Below are positions 59,383 through 64,000 of a stretch of 64,000 nucleotides of DNA, piece by piece. The DNA is taken from assembly GCA_037892935.1 (NCBI GenBank), contig JAYXKI010000002.1, positions 1,736,001-1,800,000 on the forward strand, in the 5' to 3' direction. The first letter of the stretch is position 1. Every line of letters starts with the position of its first letter. The notes beneath the pieces were generated by a model. The model was not told the DNA's origin. It did no database searches and saw only the letters and a program-made list of their open reading frames with translations. The translations under genes were made by a program, and so were the position numbers. The DNA comes from Phlebopus portentosus. Lineage: Eukaryota; Basidiomycota; Agaricomycetes; Boletales; Boletinellaceae.

Positions 59383-59903
59383 TGGGCTCGGATTAGCCTT
59401 TAGACTTTAGGTGTTAGGCTTTAGTAGTCGTGTTCTAGACTTCTCAGGCTTCTAGTAGTTTTGATCGCTTCTTGACTTCTTTTGATCGGGTCGGGTCGGG
59501 AGTTTGGTCGGCGGTGTTAAGGTGACGGTCGGCGGTAGTAAATCGGCGGTGGTAATTACTGGTTGGCGGTGTTAAGTAGTCCACGGGGTTACGTACTTGT
59601 GGCGTGCTTCTCAGGTGCCCATATATTGCCGTTGATGCCCGTGACCATTGCCTTGGTCGCGTTAACAGTAGTTTGGCTCTAGTGACTGCTAGACTGTTAC
59701 TAGTCACATTTGGAATGCTGATCCTGTTGATCTGCCGATTGTGTCGATCTTGATGTGAGTTTTTGAGCAGATCCTTTCACTACCCCCCTCCTAAGATGAA
59801 CTTTCAGAGAAATGTTCATCCTAATCCGTGAGAAAGCTCGGATAAAGGAGTTGCCTAGTGATAGTTGATGTTGCTATCAAACCATCATCATCACTGCCCA
59901 GTT
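59383..59903. other. Region with GGTCGGCGGT-like short repeats
   Basis: Between the minus-strand gene and the small plus-strand gene. Interspersed words of the type TCGGCGGTGTTAAG recur at about 59505-59580, and CpG is well kept. It may serve as a two-way promoter region, which is inference. Confidence 0.4.
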
Positions 59904-60230
59904 ATGTCCAAAGTTGCCGCTGTCTGCATTGTTTTCATTGCTCTTGTCGCAATTTTCGGCGTGAATCTTTGGATTCTAGATTGCAGGAGGCGTAATGAGG
60001 TGAGTTCTCTTGCCTCTGTTTGCAGATTGCAGCTGCTAATAGTCCCATAGGAGAACAATTATGAGATGCAATCAGTTCCTAATGAAGGGACTGCAGAACT
60101 TTGGCAGCGCGTCAACTGCATATTCCCTGACCCTGATGCGCATTCCGATTCAGCTGAGGCTGTCGATAAAGCAGGTATTTCCACGCAGGAAAGTCGTGAG
60201 AAGGGTGTTTGGGAAGTCGTCGATTTGTAA
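59904..60230 (+). CDS. Small single-pass membrane protein, two exons
   Basis: Exon 1 59904-59999 and exon 2 60051-60230 are joined by a 51-nt intron with GTGAGT donor, GCTAAT branch-like site and CATAG acceptor, phase 0. The product has 91 residues: MSKVAAV, a hydrophobic helix of about 20 residues, then a basic CRRRNE stop-transfer-like segment and an acidic soluble tail ending EVVDL. The layout fits a signal-anchored protein. The product is unknown; no homologue was recognised. It lies between two minus-strand genes. Confidence 0.5.
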
Positions 60231-60814
60231 AGGGTGGTGGGAAGGGATGTGAATGTGAAATGTGAAATATGCATCATGTAAAGAGTTATGACGCAATTGA
60301 AAGTGATAAGAAAGAAAAAGTCATAAAGTCGTTACTGAATGAGTTTTCTGTCGCTTTGGAAGTGGCTTGCCTGGTGTATTGACTGGGCAAGGGGTGATAT
60401 ACAACCAACCCTGTGCACAGCAATATGTTCACCTACGGTTCGCCTGCCTCCAAAGGGGTTTTTCGAAAAGTAGAATAGAGTCGGAGTGCCTATTGGCTCC
60501 TCTTCCTCTGCATAGAAGATAAGAAAAGGGTGCATAATGCGCCATGTATCACTGGGATGCACAAGAAGTGCAACAGTTGATAGTTGGTTAAACCAAGTAG
60601 GCTTAAACCACCCATCAACTTATTCACAACTTGGCATTTCAGTGAATATGGGGAATAAATACCATAGCGAGTTGGGAATGATGGTTGCATAAAGGCATAA
60701 TTTGGTCGGATGTGACCATAGATACCATAGAAAGAATAGAATGCATGATTGACCATGTCAGGTCACGATATGGGAAAGGGGTTGCATAAAAGAATAATGA
60801 AAAGCTTGCATAAA
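60231..60814. other. Gap without a supported gene
   Basis: Between the small gene and the 332-codon frame. Only short, unconvincing frames were seen. Confidence 0.4.
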
Positions 60815-61813
60815 TCATAGTTCTTCGCTCTCAGGTATCATTTCTTGTGAGTTCATCGGTGTAGGCAGTGGTTCGCTAACCTCGTCTTCTTCATCTGAAT
60901 CGGTTTCATCTGATGAACCAAATTCTTCGTCTTGCTCTGTGATAGTGAGCATGTTGTCTGGCTGGTAGATTTCGCTTGGATACTGATAGATCGTGATCAT
61001 CATATCCTCTATCATCAGATGTCTCGTTGCCTGTAGTCTTTCCCTTGCTTCCTCTTCTTGCTCATTGAGTTTCATAAGGTATTGTGGATCGTAGTTGACT
61101 ATCCTTCCTTCAACTAGGTGGTGTGTGATGTCGTCGATTGATAGACCATTCGCTTGGCCTGTAGATTGTCTGGCTCGGATGAGCTCCTGGTACATAGTAC
61201 CTTCATAGTACTTTGTCATGTTGAGTACCACCATGAACTGCATGGCATAGGAAGCGTAAAAGGCTGTCTGATCAGCTAGGTAGTTCATGTACTTCATCAT
61301 ATCCACGCTGATAGGATGGTAGTGACTCCATCGCATTATTCGGTTAAGAGTTGCAATTGTCAGGCCGCGTCTGTAGGCGCAAATTTGAATTGCTGAATGA
61401 TAGATGCCCATGACATTTTTGTATGTCGGCTCGTGGCTGAAGTCAATTTGTCCTCGATGTAAGGCTCGTGTCTCGAGTTCGACTGCATAGGTAAGGAATG
61501 CATCGTCATTGAGTCGTCGGACTGCTGCATCTCGAGGGTTACTGAGTTTAAGCAGTTGTCCTTCTAGTTGCTTCGGTACCATAAGATCAGGTTGTTCTTT
61601 GGCTGGCTGATGGACTGCGTTCCATTTGTCGAATAGGTCGTCAAAGTATTTCCCTGGGTATGAGGGTATGATCTCTTCTTCATAGTTCTCTTGGTTAAAG
61701 CGGTTGCATAGCTGTGGCCATTGATAATGTTCAGTAGGTGGCTTTAGTACAAACGTCCAATCAGGTGCATCTTCAGGTGCACTGAATGCTTGGAGTTCGT
61801 CGAAGACTGGCAT
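60815..61813 (-). CDS. Hypothetical protein, 332 residues
   Basis: An intact frame without introns, from ATG at 61813. The protein has an aromatic-rich N-terminal part (PDWTFVLKPPTEHYQWPQL), a middle helical part (IYHSAIQICAYRRGLTIATL, MKYMNYLADQTAFYASYAMQF), an Arg/Glu-rich segment and a very acidic tail (DETDSDEEDEV). No known domain was recognised. It could be a gag-like protein of an unclassified element or a host gene. It is one of the few undamaged genes in the window. Confidence 0.6.
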   Translation of the reverse strand: MPVFDELQAFSAPEDAPDWTFVLKPPTEHYQWPQLCNRFNQENYEEEIIPSYPGKYFDDLFDKWNAVHQPAKEQPDLMVPKQLEGQLLKLSNPRDAAVRRLNDDAFLTYAVELETRALHRGQIDFSHEPTYKNVMGIYHSAIQICAYRRGLTIATLNRIMRWSHYHPISVDMMKYMNYLADQTAFYASYAMQFMVVLNMTKYYEGTMYQELIRARQSTGQANGLSIDDITHHLVEGRIVNYDPQYLMKLNEQEEEARERLQATRHLMIEDMMITIYQYPSEIYQPDNMLTITEQDEEFGSSDETDSDEEDEVSEPLPTPMNSQEMIPESEEL

Positions 61814-61861
61814 GTCTGTAGTAGTTGTCTTTGAGAGATGAGTAGCTGTTAGGATTCGAGT

Positions 61862-62089
61862 TGATGATCCTTAAGCTCGAGTTTCTTCATCTTTTATACC
61901 ATCTTGCTGGTATGTCGCCTCTCTCTTGCCTAATTTGTCTTCTTCTGCTATCGCTTTGAGGTGCCACTGTGATGTCATTGCTTGGTAAGGTCATTGGATA
62001 CCTTACTCATCATCTCTATTGTGGCTCCATATGTAGCTCCATCGGGTGGAGTGCACATCAGGAAATCAGTCCATTTGAGTTATTAATGG
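61862..62089. other. Gap without a supported gene
   Basis: Upstream side of the 332-codon gene. Nothing recognised. Confidence 0.4.
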
Positions 62090-62690
62090 ATAGTGAGTTA
62101 TAACACCATAGTAGTTCATAGTAGTGCATAGTATACTATAGTAATATATAGTAATATATAGATACATATAGATAGTATTCTATAGTAATGCATAGTATAT
62201 AGATATGAATAGCAATTAATAGTATCACATAGTTTAATACCTCTGTATAGGGCCTGGTAGACAGTTATAGGTAATAGTTCAAAGAAGTATATAGCTGTTT
62301 ATAGTGGTGAGCAATTCATAACAGTATTTAGATAGCAATAGAGGTTAGTAATATATAGTCAATATATAATTAGTTATATATAGTAATATAGTAATATATA
62401 GATGCATATAGATGATATCCTATAGTAACATATACTACATAGATATAAATAGTAATCAATAGTAGTATATTGTCTGATATCTCTGTATAGATCCTAATAA
62501 ATAGTTATAGTCCATAGTTTAAAGAAGTATATAGTTGTTTATAGTGGTAAACTGTCTATATTACTGGATAGAGATTAGTAATACATAGTCAATATATGAC
62601 TAGTAATATATAGTAATATATAAATGCATATAGATGATATTCTATATCAATATTAGTACATAGTTATGAATAGCAATCAATCACTGCATA
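62090..62690. repeat. AT-rich tandem repeat, about 230 bp
   Basis: Made of words such as ATATAGTAATATATAG. A longer unit recurs: the marker GCATATAGATGATAT-like occurs near 62161, 62401 and 62623, so units of about 220-240 bases are repeated between two and three times. Confidence 0.7.
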
Positions 62691-63113
62691 TTGGAGATCC
62701 TTAACACATGCCTGTGTAGCTGAACGTACCCAAGATAAGGAAATCTACACAAAAATCTGTCTTACATCACACAGAAAATTTGTGTAGAACAAGGTACATT
62801 AGGTACACAAATATATGCATTTCTGTGTAGATCACCTAACATAAATGTCTGTATAGTTTTGTCTAGCTGACATGGTGTTTGATTAGGTTTTGAGAGTTGA
62901 TATACAAGAACTGGACTAGATTTGCATAATAGAACTATGTAAATCTACATAGATCTACATGAGCCAGTGCCAGTATTTGACGAGCTTAGATTCATTTTGA
63001 CATGTTGTCCTCTTTGTCTCTTGCCACCACTGTCATGCCACTCTTTTCACCCTCAGCACCTACAAATTATCTCCATCCCTGCTTTATCCTCCTCATTCAT
63101 GACTGTTTTACAG
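62691..63113. other. Stretch without a supported gene
   Basis: Short TGTGTAG/CTACAC words recur between 62700 and 62960. The end may be an intron before the HSP70 exon, with a TTTTACAG acceptor at 63106-63113. Confidence 0.4.
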
Positions 63114-63553
63114 CACCGTCACTGAGGCTGTCATCACTATTCTTGCTTACTTTAACAACTCGCAATGTCAGGCGACACCAGTGTTATCTCTAGCCTCAAC
63201 TTCTTCTAACTCATCAATGAACCCACAGTGGCTGCTATCATGTATGGTCTTGACAAGAAGCTCTAAGGCAAGTGCAATGTCCTCATTTTTGACCTTGGTG
63301 GAGGTACCTTTGATGTATCACTCTTGACCATTGAGGAGGGTATCTTCGAAGTTAAGGCGACTGTCAGCAATAGTCACTTGGGTGATGAGAACTTTGACAA
63401 TCACCTTGTAAACTACTTTATTCAGGAGTTCAAGTGCAAGAACAAGAAGGGTATGTAATTTAAGTCATTCCGATAGCGTATGATCATGGTATTGACACTG
63501 ATTTTCTTAGATCTTTCATTGAACCCTTGTGCTCTTTACTGACTCCATACCGC
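63114..63553 (+). pseudogene. HSP70 gene remnant
   Basis: Translation gives VTEAVITILAYFNNSQCQAT, then after a shift [53 protein letters not shown] and [10 protein letters not shown], the ATPase region of cytosolic HSP70. An intron at 63451-63510 (GTATGT, CTGAC, TTAG) joins G to AT, giving D before LSLNPCALL, as in the HSP70 DLS.N.RAL block. Stops and a shift make it dead. Retained introns mean it was copied as DNA. An A-family LTR cuts it at 63554. Confidence 0.85.
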
Positions 63554-64000
63554 TGAAACTCCTGTGGACGTTCTGATGCCGGACAGGGAGTGTATAGTTC
63601 GAGGGGCTGCCCTAGAATACCTTCAAACGGTCAGCAGAGAATTACACCCGAGCTAAGGGCACGAAGGAGTGGAGGGAAATAGGGATAGACAATGGAAGGG
63701 CTTGGTGAGAACCGGGGATATGAGGGAAGCGCTCGAGGGGGAATTCCGAGGGTAGGCTTCTCCCGAGATCGACGGTGGCGGTGCAAAGGCTAAATCGACT
63801 CTCCGGCTCAACTGCGAGCTCTGGACTAAAGCCGACTAACCCAAGGCACAAGAACTAAACTAACTAAGCTACGCTAGTCGAACCACCAACCCGAACGTGA
63901 CTAATCGACTGTGCTAACACACTGGCAAGCGACTGCAGTCGATCTCACTCGTAGTCTTAAGTGTCGGAACGCGGCGTAACGATTCGAAACGCGATTTGAT
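63554..64000 (-). repeat. A-family LTR, cut by the window end
   Basis: Begins TGAAACTCCTGTGG and follows the LTR of A closely for the remaining bases. The four bases before it are CCGC, again with CG in the centre. Confidence 0.88.

Overview
The window is a transposon-dense stretch of a filamentous basidiomycete genome, most likely an Agaricomycete. The support is indirect: a Plavaka-type transposase, long Ty3/gypsy elements, a DUF6532-like gene, a TET/JBP-like dioxygenase gene and a JmjC-like gene all occur together, and genes are cut by 40-60 nt introns with GTAAGT-like donors and CTAAC-like branch sites. No rRNA, tRNA or CRISPR array was found. The species cannot be named from the sequence.

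Layout. 1-2046: 3' part of a Plavaka transposase gene. 2735-21103: one JmjC-domain gene, now a pseudogene, split by a complete 12.1-kb Ty3/gypsy element (element A, 3123-15228) and by a solo LTR of the same family (16346-17973). 21360-21815: 81-bp tandem repeats. 21939-23613: TET/JBP-like dioxygenase pseudogene. 24531-26640: DUF6532-like pseudogene. 27732-38148: a decayed, left-truncated sister of element A (A2) carrying a foreign 2.2-kb insert. 38149-44291: a decayed plus-strand gypsy element (D) with a Tc1/mariner element inside it. 44292-58225: a diverged relative of A (element B) whose left LTR carries a 1.6-kb insert and whose accessory gene is broken by an inverted solo LTR. 58609-61813: genes of unknown function, including a small two-exon membrane protein. 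62090-62690: AT-rich repeats. 63114-63553: an HSP70 gene remnant cut by a further A-family LTR that runs off the window.

Element A is the centrepiece. Gag and Pol lie on the minus strand, joined by an apparent -1 frameshift at a G GGT TTT heptamer. Between Pol and the 3' LTR, on the opposite strand, lies a two-exon gene for a protein of about 749 residues with a six-cysteine cluster like that of Zn2Cys6 transcription factors. A2 and B keep parts of this plan. All usable target duplications in the A/B family are 4 bp with CG in the centre, which suggests integration at CpG. Older copies differ from A mostly by CpG to TpG/CpA changes, and many broken genes carry TGA where CGA would keep the frame, so CpG-directed mutation appears to be what ages these elements.
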